From: Spirochaetaceae bacterium | GTDB lineage: Bacteria; Spirochaetota; Spirochaetia; DSM-27196; SLAA01 | Assembly: GCA_003564775.1 (NCBI GenBank) | Contig: PXEI01000172.1 | Span: 1-6,433, forward strand | Length of the DNA stretch: 6,433 bases | Reading direction: 5' to 3' | Shown here: positions 1 to 6,311 of the stretch, one piece after another | Layout of the letters: each line of letters begins with the position of its first letter | How positions within the stretch are numbered: position 1 is the stretch's first letter | The notes under the pieces: model-generated | The model's database searches: none | What the model was told of the DNA's origin: nothing | The model's input: only the letters and a program-made list of their open reading frames with translations | Position numbers and translations under genes: made by a program

Positions 1-10
1 AGTCCAACAA

Positions 11-115
11 GGTTTTAAACAATTTTGCAGCTTTTCCGGGATTCGAACGCCTTCATGCTTGCCAAACCGCATCTCCATGCGCTAGCTTCTCTTGTATGCA
101 AAATCGCTTAAAACC
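11..115. repeat. 105-bp imperfect inverted-repeat element (MITE-like) that ends the adjacent epimerase gene
   Basis: The outer arms are GGTTTTAAACAATTTTGCA (11-29) and TGCAAAATCGCTTAAAACC (97-115). They are reverse complements over 19 bp except at two positions, and both mismatches would form G-U pairs in RNA transcribed from one strand. The 67-bp interior has a small perfect hairpin, CGCAT-CTCC-ATGCG (68-81), and a T-loop-like string, TTCGAAT on the minus strand. The interior is richer in GC than the neighbouring epimerase. The homology of that gene to its family stops within about 10 bp of the outer arm at 115, so the element looks inserted. No transposase is present, so a non-autonomous repeat is the simplest reading. 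The family is not recognised. Confidence 0.6.
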
Positions 116-805
116 CTGAATATTAAACGTTTCTTTGTCTAATAACGTTTTAACTATGTTTGCGCAGTCCTTAACATAGATATAGTCTCTAATTACGCTT
201 CCGTCACCCCAAATTTCTATTTTATCTCCGGCCACTATCTTTTTTAGCATGATATTAATTATGCCCTGGCTGTCCGAAGAGTGGTGTTCCCCGTATGGAT
301 TGGAGACTCTCAAGATTAAGTAATCAATATTATGTAAATTTTTATACAATAAAAGATATTTCTCAATCGCCAATTTGCATATCGCATAGGAGCAGAGCGG
401 ATTGGTTGCATGATCTTCTTTTACACTCTTCTCGTTGTTGCCCAGCTTGCCATAGACGCCTCCGCCCGAAGAGATAAATACGATTTTGGGAACCGAGTAT
501 TTAACCATTAAGTCTAACAGGTCTATGGTTGCCAGAAGATTTGATTTTATATCGTAGGCCTTATCTTTATTTGACGTGGCCGGAGTGGTTGTTGATATGA
601 GGTGTAAAACTATATCTATTTTGTTCTCCTTAAAAACCATCTCTAAATCTTTCGGGTTAGAAAAATCGCCCTGATAGGACTTATGATCACTCGCAGGAAT
701 ACTCTCCTTTGAAAAAACTATTATATTATATTGCTTACGCAATACTTCGCAGATATTTTTCCCAAGAAATCCTGATCCACCAAGTACAAGTATATTTTTT
801 TTCAT
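53..805 (-). CDS. NAD-dependent epimerase/dehydratase (extended SDR), C-terminally truncated
   Basis: This is a nucleotide-sugar epimerase or dehydratase of the extended short-chain dehydrogenase family, which acts in the cytoplasm on an NDP-sugar. The N-terminal Rossmann motif GGSGFLG (residues 9-15) binds NAD. The active site shows ISSGGGVYG (111-119) and Tyr140-x3-Lys144 (SYAICK). RVSNPYG (166-172) and RDYIYVKD (206-213) are typical substrate-binding segments. Homology ends at FNI (227-229), where family members continue with GSG and about 60-80 more residues. The last 21 residues are read from the inverted-repeat element at 11-115 and are not native. The product is therefore probably inactive or unstable. 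The ATG start lies 7 bp after the stop of the glycosyltransferase gene, with no clear Shine-Dalgarno. The exact substrate cannot be told. Confidence 0.85.
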   Translation of the reverse strand: MKKNILVLGGSGFLGKNICEVLRKQYNIIVFSKESIPASDHKSYQGDFSNPKDLEMVFKENKIDIVLHLISTTTPATSNKDKAYDIKSNLLATIDLLDLMVKYSVPKIVFISSGGGVYGKLGNNEKSVKEDHATNPLCSYAICKLAIEKYLLLYKNLHNIDYLILRVSNPYGEHHSSDSQGIINIMLKKIVAGDKIEIWGDGSVIRDYIYVKDCANIVKTLLDKETFNIQGFKRFCIQEKLAHGDAVWQA

Positions 806-812
806 TGCATTG

Positions 813-2651
813 TTACATTTTTATCCACGACTGAGGGATTAGGTCTCTAGTGTCATTTGTTTCGTAATTAAACCACTTTTGGGGAGCAATAACAACCTTA
901 TTTGGATTTCTATTCAGCCAAGCCCCCCACCAACTAAAACTGCTATTTGCCACTATATTGTGTTTACATAGGCTCATAAGTTCCAGTTCTTCGAAATCTG
1001 TAATCTCCGGCTGAGACACGTATGTGACGGGGGATAATAATTTTAGGTTATTTTTTACCCACTCTACGTCGTCTGAAAATATGAAGAAGCTGGGGTCTTT
1101 AACTTTTTTAGTTATTACCTCCACGGCATTAAGATAATATGTCATGGGCAGGGGCTGGATTATATTTTTTAGTTTGTCGTTATAGACATAGTCGCCGCGT
1201 CTGACATGCAGAGACACTGCTTCGCACTTAGATATATTTTCAGAAACCTCTTGTGCTTCCGGACCAAGCGGTCGCTTGGGGGTAAATTCTTCCCTCAGGT
1301 CTTTCTGAATATCTTTGAAATATTTTTCACCTTGATAATAGTCTTCTAGATATTGGTTCCTCATCCCAAACACCCTCTTAAGCACTTTTTTTATTACGAT
1401 ATCTGTTCTTGAAGCGATTCCCGCCCGAATGTTGAAATTATTTAGCAAAAAGCTTCTATCGCGAGATTTATCATAAAAACCGATGTCTAGCTTTAGGTTG
1501 GTGCCACTTGCCATTGCCATGGCGCGTCCGGCGGCATATTGGAAAAGTTGATTCCCTAGTCCGCCCTGTAGTCTCACAACAATAAGTCTGCGCCTCGTTA
1601 ATTTATAGAAATTGCGATATAGCGACCTTATAAAAAACTTTTTTCGGACGTGAAATTTGTAGTATGTTTCCAGTGTGGCCCTTAAAAAGGGTGAAGATGG
1701 CTTCGTTCGTTTGGTTGGCGCTGTGGCGAAATCAATTATCAGTTGTTTACTTTTTTGCCACTTGAGATATCCCGCGGCCGCTCTTTTTCGGGAGTTCTCG
1801 ATAATTAAGGCGACATTACTTAGGTCTATAGTTTTAGGATTATCTATATTGAATAAGTACCCGTCTTCCCCGTCTGTTATGTATTCGTTCATCGTGCTGT
1901 CATTGTGGGCTAGAACACATTGCCCCATTGCTAGGGCCTCTATGAAGCTCATCCCTATACCCTCACGTTTTCTCGGTGCAATGAATATATTTGTAGAAGC
2001 CAAGCTCGCTAGGTATTCTTGCTTCGGGATAAAGGTATCACTCAATATTTTTATTTTATAATCCTTGACATCGTCTTCGCTTATTGATTCCTTGCTTGTG
2101 GCCGGATCGGGGCAACTTCTAAATTTGAAGCTGTCTACTTGGTTCGGAGAAATTATCTTTTTTAATTTATTAAATGTTATGCCGGTTCTGTGCCAAAAAA
2201 ATAAATGCCTGCCGGTTGTCGGTATGTCTGCCTTAAGTAGCGCCGGATTTAAATAATATTGAGCATATACGGCATCTATATTATATCGCCTACAGATGTC
2301 ATAAAGTTTTTTAGAAAAACAGATGGCTTTTATGTTGAAGTACGATAAGCTTTTCCAGAATGAGAAACTAAAATCAACGCCGTCATACATTGGCGCCCAG
2401 ATTATTTTTGCTGTTATTTTTTTTAAGTCATCGAAAGAGTTTATTGTCTGCTCATAGAATACGTAGTCATACTTGTTTAGTATTTCCGGGGGAATGTGCT
2501 CGTCTGTTTCCCAGGCATCATCCCAAAAGTTAGTTATCTCAAAATGTGGTGCAAAAAGTTCACGGAGAAAATCACCCGATTTGGTATTTTTATGCAGGGA
2601 CGTGTCGACGAACGCCATTGTCGGTTTTTGGTTGTTGTTTAAAGTTGCCAT
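813..2651 (-). CDS. Two-domain glycosyltransferase: GT4-like domain fused to GT11 alpha-1,2-fucosyltransferase
   Basis: The 612-residue protein holds two glycosyltransferase units. Residues 1 to about 310 resemble the GT4/GT1 (GT-B fold) group. The C-terminal half of that domain has APRKREGIGMSFIEALAMG (225-243), with the E-x7-E pair Glu230/Glu238, followed by NEYITDGEDGYLF. Residues about 355-612 form a GT11 domain with GGLGNQLFQYA (363-373), the GDP-fucose-binding HVRRGDY (482-488), FSDD (525-528) and NSSFSWWGAWL (569-579), all standard for alpha-1,2-fucosyltransferases. A basic linker lies between them (about 310-355). No signal peptide or membrane segment is seen, so it probably works at the inner face of the cytoplasmic membrane on a lipid-linked glycan. 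Inference: it adds one sugar and then an alpha-1,2-fucose, or the reverse. Single-domain GT11 enzymes are usually about 280-300 residues. The gene starts 10 bp after the methyltransferase stop. Confidence 0.9.
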   Translation of the reverse strand: MATLNNNQKPTMAFVDTSLHKNTKSGDFLRELFAPHFEITNFWDDAWETDEHIPPEILNKYDYVFYEQTINSFDDLKKITAKIIWAPMYDGVDFSFSFWKSLSYFNIKAICFSKKLYDICRRYNIDAVYAQYYLNPALLKADIPTTGRHLFFWHRTGITFNKLKKIISPNQVDSFKFRSCPDPATSKESISEDDVKDYKIKILSDTFIPKQEYLASLASTNIFIAPRKREGIGMSFIEALAMGQCVLAHNDSTMNEYITDGEDGYLFNIDNPKTIDLSNVALIIENSRKRAAAGYLKWQKSKQLIIDFATAPTKRTKPSSPFLRATLETYYKFHVRKKFFIRSLYRNFYKLTRRRLIVVRLQGGLGNQLFQYAAGRAMAMASGTNLKLDIGFYDKSRDRSFLLNNFNIRAGIASRTDIVIKKVLKRVFGMRNQYLEDYYQGEKYFKDIQKDLREEFTPKRPLGPEAQEVSENISKCEAVSLHVRRGDYVYNDKLKNIIQPLPMTYYLNAVEVITKKVKDPSFFIFSDDVEWVKNNLKLLSPVTYVSQPEITDFEELELMSLCKHNIVANSSFSWWGAWLNRNPNKVVIAPQKWFNYETNDTRDLIPQSWIKM

Positions 2652-2661
2652 GCGGTTCTAT

Positions 2662-3465
2662 TTATTGTTGACCACCCCTAGATTCTCTGAAGTCCTTCCC
2701 GGTCAGAGGTGTAATCCTTGGCCTTCTTAATATATGATAATTGAATCGATTAATTATTTTTTTTATAACTCTTCGTATTGGCGACTCCCGCATTGTGTAT
2801 AGACGAACTCGACCACGCTTCTTTGTCATAAGGTGCACATTGTTTTTAGAAATAATATTTGCATGCATCTTCTCGGCAATAACAGACAATGATTTCTCGG
2901 AATAGAAGGCGATGTGTTGACCATGCTCCGGAGAAAGATACCACCAATTGTTTATAGATGTTTTTGGAATGAGTTCTTGTGTGAAGAGTATCGAATCACC
3001 ATATGTAAACATGTCTTTAAATGCCTCAACTGGATCTTCCAAATGTTCTAGTACCTCAAATGCGGTAATGAGTTCAAACCCGCTACCATGCCCTTCAAAT
3101 CTACTTGCGAACAAATTTTTACAGTTAGGATCACGATGATAGTAATCAAAGCCCATGTCTCTCATTAATCTTGTGAAAAGTCCATAACCGCCACCCCAAT
3201 CAAGGAATTTTGATGTTGTTTTAAAGTTCGATAGTATTACTTGTTTTGTTAGTTTCGCGGTTGCTAAATTCCTTTGGATTACTCCGACATCCTGACTTGT
3301 TATTGCCGAGTTGTAGGCCTCACTGAGCCAGTATGGTTTTTCGGTCTGCATAAACCCACAACCGGAACATATAAAATAATTTACGTTATATTTGTTTAGT
3401 ACTTGTTTACTAAAGGTAAAACCGGAAGGCTCTCCGCAAATTTTACATAAGTTATCCCTGTTCAC
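2662..3465 (-). CDS. Class I SAM-dependent methyltransferase with N-terminal zinc-binding cysteines
   Basis: The N-terminus has two CxxC pairs (Cys7/Cys10 and Cys33/Cys36) that form a likely structural zinc site, as in sugar C- or O-methyltransferases of glycan clusters. The SAM-binding motif I is FLDWGGGYG (87-95). The segment TAFEVLEHLEDP (134-145) is the usual post-II/IV motif, and SPEHGQHIAFYS (178-189) is common in the Methyltransf_23 type. The rest of the C-terminal region is basic and poorly conserved. The start codon is GTG, 10 bp after the stop of the FkbM-like gene. No better in-frame ATG precedes the first cysteine pair and no Shine-Dalgarno is evident. Its place between an FkbM-like gene and a fucosyltransferase suggests it methylates a sugar or glycan end. 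The acceptor cannot be read from sequence. Confidence 0.85.
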   Translation of the reverse strand: MNRDNLCKICGEPSGFTFSKQVLNKYNVNYFICSGCGFMQTEKPYWLSEAYNSAITSQDVGVIQRNLATAKLTKQVILSNFKTTSKFLDWGGGYGLFTRLMRDMGFDYYHRDPNCKNLFASRFEGHGSGFELITAFEVLEHLEDPVEAFKDMFTYGDSILFTQELIPKTSINNWWYLSPEHGQHIAFYSEKSLSVIAEKMHANIISKNNVHLMTKKRGRVRLYTMRESPIRRVIKKIINRFNYHILRRPRITPLTGKDFRESRGGQQ

Positions 3466-3475
3466 CGTGTTTTTT

Positions 3476-4411
3476 TTAGATTAACTCCTCTTGGTGTGTT
3501 TTTGTATTGATCACTTTTAACCCCCTTATAACATTCATACGTTTTTGCGGAGGAGTGTAATTGAGGTGCTCGTTCTCATCTCTAGATTCTCTAAATTTAG
3601 ATAAGACATAGCCCTCTTTAGCCGTCATTGGTTTTAGTTTTCCGATCTTATCCTTTCTTACAAAATATGCGTTTACGCCGTTGCTATTTGAGCCGACAAA
3701 GTAGTAACCCTTTTCTTCCGCAAGCGCGCATAGTGCGGGGAGGGAAGCGCCAAAGTATAGGTAACTGAAGTGCTCTTTATCTCTGCGAAAATCTTGCTTA
3801 TATGGCACAGTTATCGCTCGTTCATCTCCGAAGGTGGAATTATATTCAGCTATCACTATTTCAGGGTTTACTGCGTTTATGTTTTTCCAGATCCAGTAAT
3901 CCACTCCGTCTAGATCTATGCTTAGTATGCCGATATTTTTTCCAAGTCCGGAAGATGATAGTAGTTCATTTATGTTGTTCTTGTCTATAAACGCGCACTT
4001 GGCCGTTACATCATATTTCCAATAAAGGTCGCTGTTTTGTATTTTTGAGATGTGTTGTTCCGATCCATCCATTATAAATCCCGTCCAGTTATCATTTATC
4101 AACAGAAAGCGCGTATTAGATTCAACATAGTCTTCTACGCCGAATTCTATAAAAGTTTTTGTCGGGTTCTCTATGTTGTTTGTCAGGTATTGTATTATTC
4201 CGTCGTCCCCCCACTGTGAGAAGATTTTAAATTCGGCATCTTGTATATTATTCAGAATACCTTTGTCTTTTAACCTGCCAGACAAATCTTTACCAATAAT
4301 GGTTTTCTGATTATCCAACTCCCTCAATATTTTCATATTGAGATGTTGGATATTATTTAACTTCCTGTTCAGTATAAATTTAGAAAGGATTTTTTTTATT
4401 TTTTTGATCAT
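3476..4411 (-). CDS. FkbM-like methyltransferase-fold protein, probable glycan-modifying enzyme
   Basis: The 311-residue protein has a basic, helical N-terminus (1 to about 60) and then a domain that resembles the FkbM-like Rossmann methyltransferases. FSQWGDDGIIQYL (64-76) and TFIEFGVEDYVESNTRFLL (86-104) match the start of that fold and its SAM-binding strand. IGILSIDLDGVDYWIW (160-175) and the acidic EYNS (189-192) are further family-type motifs. The usual second glycine of the GVxDG turn is replaced by Tyr95. The C-terminal 50 residues are charged and of unknown role. The ATG is one base after the stop of the broken epimerase (TAA-T-ATG), so the two were co-transcribed and probably translationally coupled. 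A sugar O-methyltransferase role is inferred from family and context. It could also be a catalytically divergent member. Confidence 0.7.
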   Translation of the reverse strand: MIKKIKKILSKFILNRKLNNIQHLNMKILRELDNQKTIIGKDLSGRLKDKGILNNIQDAEFKIFSQWGDDGIIQYLTNNIENPTKTFIEFGVEDYVESNTRFLLINDNWTGFIMDGSEQHISKIQNSDLYWKYDVTAKCAFIDKNNINELLSSSGLGKNIGILSIDLDGVDYWIWKNINAVNPEIVIAEYNSTFGDERAITVPYKQDFRRDKEHFSYLYFGASLPALCALAEEKGYYFVGSNSNGVNAYFVRKDKIGKLKPMTAKEGYVLSKFRESRDENEHLNYTPPQKRMNVIRGLKVINTKTHQEELI

Positions 4412-4412
4412 A

Positions 4413-4656
4413 TTATTTGAAAAGTTTTTTACTTCGCATTTCGTCTAGGGATTGTTTATAGGTATCTTTGTGGGTATTTTCAAGGCTCGCCCAGTTTATA
4501 AATTTTTGCAGTCCCCCTGATATTGTTACCTGTGGCTTAAACTTTAATATCTTTTTAATTTTTGATATATCTGCAACATTGTGTCGTACATCGCCTAGCC
4601 TAAAATTACCACTTATCTTGATCTCCGAGGTCGAGTTAATGGATAGGAAATCGCTT
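4413..4656 (-). pseudogene. C-terminal fragment of an NDP-sugar epimerase (SDR family), 5' end lost
   Basis: The minus-strand frame ending at the TAA at 4413-4415 reads through GNFRLGDVRHNVADISKI and then FKPQVTISGGLQKFINWA. The GDxRHxxADISK signature followed by a KPxVxxxxGLxxFxxWA tail is typical of the last 60-80 residues of nucleotide-sugar epimerases such as the dTDP-L-rhamnose 4-epimerase type. The frame remains open upstream, but family resemblance and AT-rich composition both fade at about 4645-4656. The missing 250 or so residues include the NAD-binding and catalytic parts. No start codon is visible in this frame near the boundary. It is adjacent to the FkbM-like gene by one base. 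It is too short for the usual gene callers and is a remnant, not a functional gene. Confidence 0.8.
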
Positions 4657-4714
4657 TTCGCGCTTTGAGGGCGAGAGGCGCTTTCGGGGTTGAAACGGGG
4701 GCGAACATGGGTGC

Positions 4715-4744
4715 ATTCTTGCGGAATTGAGGGGCGGATGTCAA
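4715..4744 (-). promoter_or_regulatory. Candidate sigma-70-type promoter facing the glycan genes
   Basis: On the minus strand a perfect -35 box TTGACA (4739-4744) is followed after 18 bp by AAGAAT (4715-4720), a 4-of-6 match to TATAAT. It lies in the non-coding end of the IS91-type remnant and points left, toward the epimerase fragment and the FkbM-like gene. IS91/ISCR elements are known to supply outward promoters to adjacent genes. The weak -10 box and the GC-rich context keep confidence low. Confidence 0.35.
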
Positions 4745-4756
4745 GCCGAAACTGCT

Positions 4757-4810
4757 GTCCCCCTGTCCGGAGGGGTTCGGGGGCCCCCGAACCCCTCCGG
4801 ACAGGGGGAC
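4757..4810. repeat. Perfect 54-bp palindrome with no loop, downstream of the transposase gene
   Basis: Two 27-bp arms meet at the centre between 4783 and 4784 (GGGGG|CCCCC) and are exact reverse complements. The left arm begins GTCCCCCTGTCC and the right arm ends GGACAGGGGGAC. The flanking bases 4756 and 4811 do not pair, so the palindrome ends sharply. It lies 49 bp beyond the transposase stop. There is no T-run on either side, which argues against a plain intrinsic terminator. It could be the hairpin of the IS91 element end or a genomic interspersed palindrome that the element has incorporated. Confidence 0.9.
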
Positions 4811-4859
4811 TCGGGGCCTTCCGGCATGAAAGGACACAAAGCTCTCCTGTCGCAGTCGC

Positions 4860-5792
4860 TCAGGCGTTTGCGTAGAAGAGAACGGGCTCGGTATCGTAGT
4901 CGGGAAAGGGGTCGTGGTCGACAGGCTCATAGACCCAGTCCCCGGGTGGTGGGTCGGTGCCGCTTTGCTGTTGGGGATCCACCCGGACTCCTTGTTGCCA
5001 GAGTCCCAGGCATTTGAGCATCTTTTCGATGACGTCCCGCTCGTCAATGAGGGACACAATTCGCATTTCCTGTTGGCAGGTGGGGCAGATCATGGGATCA
5101 GCCTCCCAGACTTTCTTGATGAGGTCCCTCCATTTCTTGGAAGGAATACGGCGGGGCTGGTGTTCGGACACGTCGATGACCTCCACGCCCTCGTCTACTT
5201 CTTCGGCCTCTTTTTCCTCCTCGGCGCGTTTCTTGCGCTGGCCGCGCATCTTATTGGAATACCATCCATAATAGCGCACGAGTTGAAAGCTCTTATCCGG
5301 GATGTGTTGGGTGATGGCGGCGATAAAATCACAGGGGGTGAAGAGTTGAAAATTCCGGTTGATCTTAGGATTCATCCCGGAGCGGTAGATGACAGAGCCT
5401 TCGCGGTTGACGGCGTTGGGCGGCTTGAACTCCATCTTTTCCGTCGAGAACGGGTTGCGGATGATATACCTTGCGACGCGCTCCAGGTCCTCGCGTTCGT
5501 CGGGCTGAATGCGGCGGCTGCGGTGTACGTTGAAGCCGGAATGCTTCCACTCCTTGAGCATGCGGGCGCGTTCGGCGGGCAGGAGGCCCTGTTTGCTGAG
5601 GAAGGTGATGAGCCTGGCGCGGAAGAGTTCCTCGACCGCATCCATGCCGTTGTCGGGGAGGACCAGGAAACGTTCGTCGCGCAGAAACAATCCGTCGGCC
5701 ATGAGCAGGTGGAAATGAGGGTGGAAGTCGAGGTACTCGTCCCGCAGTCGCGGGATGTGAATGGCCATGACGATGCCGGGCATTCCCTCCGG
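4860..5792 (-). pseudogene. IS91-family (HUH, two-tyrosine) transposase, N-terminus missing
   Basis: The recognisable protein begins near MPGIVMAIH and runs 305-310 residues to a TGA at 4860-4862. It keeps the HUH-type metal-binding motif DFHPHFH (near 5709-5729), a VHRSRR segment, and the catalytic tyrosines in RYYGWYSN (near 5256-5276, YxxxY arrangement). A C-terminal CPTC pair (near 5076-5087) and an acidic, proline-rich tail are usual for this family. Missing are the N-terminal zinc finger and the first 80-100 residues. The same frame stays open to an ATG at 6248, but the extra 150 residues are antisense to a WYL regulator and are not transposase. Between MAIH and the HUH motif there is a stretch, IPRLRDEY, about three residues longer than the family's usual TFGEY. 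The enzyme copies one strand by rolling-circle transposition when complete. This copy should be inactive. Confidence 0.85.
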
Positions 5793-6242
5793 CTGGTCCA
5801 ACTGTTGGCCTACCACGGGAACTGGTACCTGCTGGCACACAACGAGGAGAAAGACCGGATGGCGACGTTTGCGCTGTCGCGGTTCCGGGAGGTTGAGGGG
5901 ACGGGCGCGGGCTTCCGGCGTGCGCCGGAATTCGATGCCAGGGCCTACGCACGGGAGGCCTTCGGCATCACAAGGGGAGAGAAGCTCATGCGCGTGCGGC
6001 TGCTTTTCGAGCCGAAACTGGCGGTGTACCTCATGGAGCGGGACTGGCATCCCTCGCAGACGTTCACCCAGCGCCCCGATGGCCGGGTGGAAATGTGCAT
6101 GGCAACCTCGGGGAGGCAGGAACTCATCCGCTGGGTGCTCTCCTGGATGCCGGATGTGAGGGTGCTGGCCCCGAAAAGTCTGAAAGACCGTATCGAAGAG
6201 AAACTCCGGGATGGACTCACGCGGCAAAGCGGAGTAGAAGAA

Positions 6243-6280
6243 GTTCAACCAGCGGCTCCAGCGGACAAGCCGCTGAGCCG
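6243..6280 (+). repeat. attC-like stem-loop (incomplete integron recombination site candidate)
   Basis: GTTCAAC (6243-6249) fits the attC consensus RYYYAAC. It is followed by CGGCTCCAGCGG (6253-6264), a 5-base loop ACAAG, and CCGCTGAGCCG (6270-6280). The arms pair over 11 bp with one unpaired C on the 5' side, equal to an extrahelical G on the bottom strand, as in attC L'' arms. It lies just after a gene end, where a cassette attC belongs. The 3' partner box GTTRRRY is not present after the stem, so the site is incomplete or has been interrupted. It could simply be a chance hairpin. Confidence 0.35.
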
Positions 6281-6283
6281 TGA

Positions 6284-6311
6284 CGATCCGCTCGCTTGCG
6301 CGAGCGGATCG
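6284..6311. repeat. 12-bp perfect inverted repeat with TTGC loop
   Basis: CGATCCGCTCGC (6284-6295) and GCGAGCGGATCG (6300-6311) pair perfectly around a 4-base loop. It sits between the attC-like hairpin and the group II intron end. It is too GC-rich and lacks the T-run needed for a standard intrinsic terminator, although it could act as a weak one for the regulator gene. On the minus strand it lies six bases inside the 3' exon of the intron. Confidence 0.7.

Larger units (their letters stand above)
4657..5795 (-). mobile_element. IS91-family element remnant (3' end and truncated transposase)
   Basis: This GC-rich segment comprises the downstream end of an IS91-type rolling-circle element plus its truncated transposase. 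Its left limit is placed where the epimerase fragment and the AT-rich composition stop. The right limit is where transposase homology gives way to a WYL regulator. The non-coding end (4657-4859, about 200 bp) holds three closely spaced CGCTTT strings (4652, 4661 and 4679), a candidate outward promoter and a 54-bp palindrome. IS91-family elements lack terminal inverted repeats and carry a hairpin-containing end next to the transposase gene, which this arrangement resembles. No flanking CTTG or GTTC target site can be assigned with confidence. The element cannot be autonomous because the transposase lacks its N-terminus. Confidence 0.65.

Noticed and set aside
29..97. A tRNA gene suggested by the TTCGAAT loop string on the minus strand
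   Set aside because: The bases flanking the loop do not form a T stem, and no acceptor, D and anticodon arms with proper lengths can be laid out.
1675..2730. Plus-strand frames opposite the glycosyltransferase gene
   Set aside because: They are short, match no family and lie antisense to a gene with clear GT4 and GT11 motifs.
4757..4810. Rho-independent terminator for the transposase
   Set aside because: The stem has no loop and no T-run follows on either strand, so the palindrome does not fit the standard form.
4613..5059. A 148-codon minus-strand frame across the IS end
   Set aside because: It runs through the palindrome and overlaps the transposase in another frame. Its proline- and serine-rich translation is typical of GC-rich non-coding sequence.
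5793..6248. N-terminal 150 residues of the minus-strand transposase frame
   Set aside because: They are the antisense of the WYL/WCX domain and lack the expected N-terminal zinc finger of IS91 transposases.
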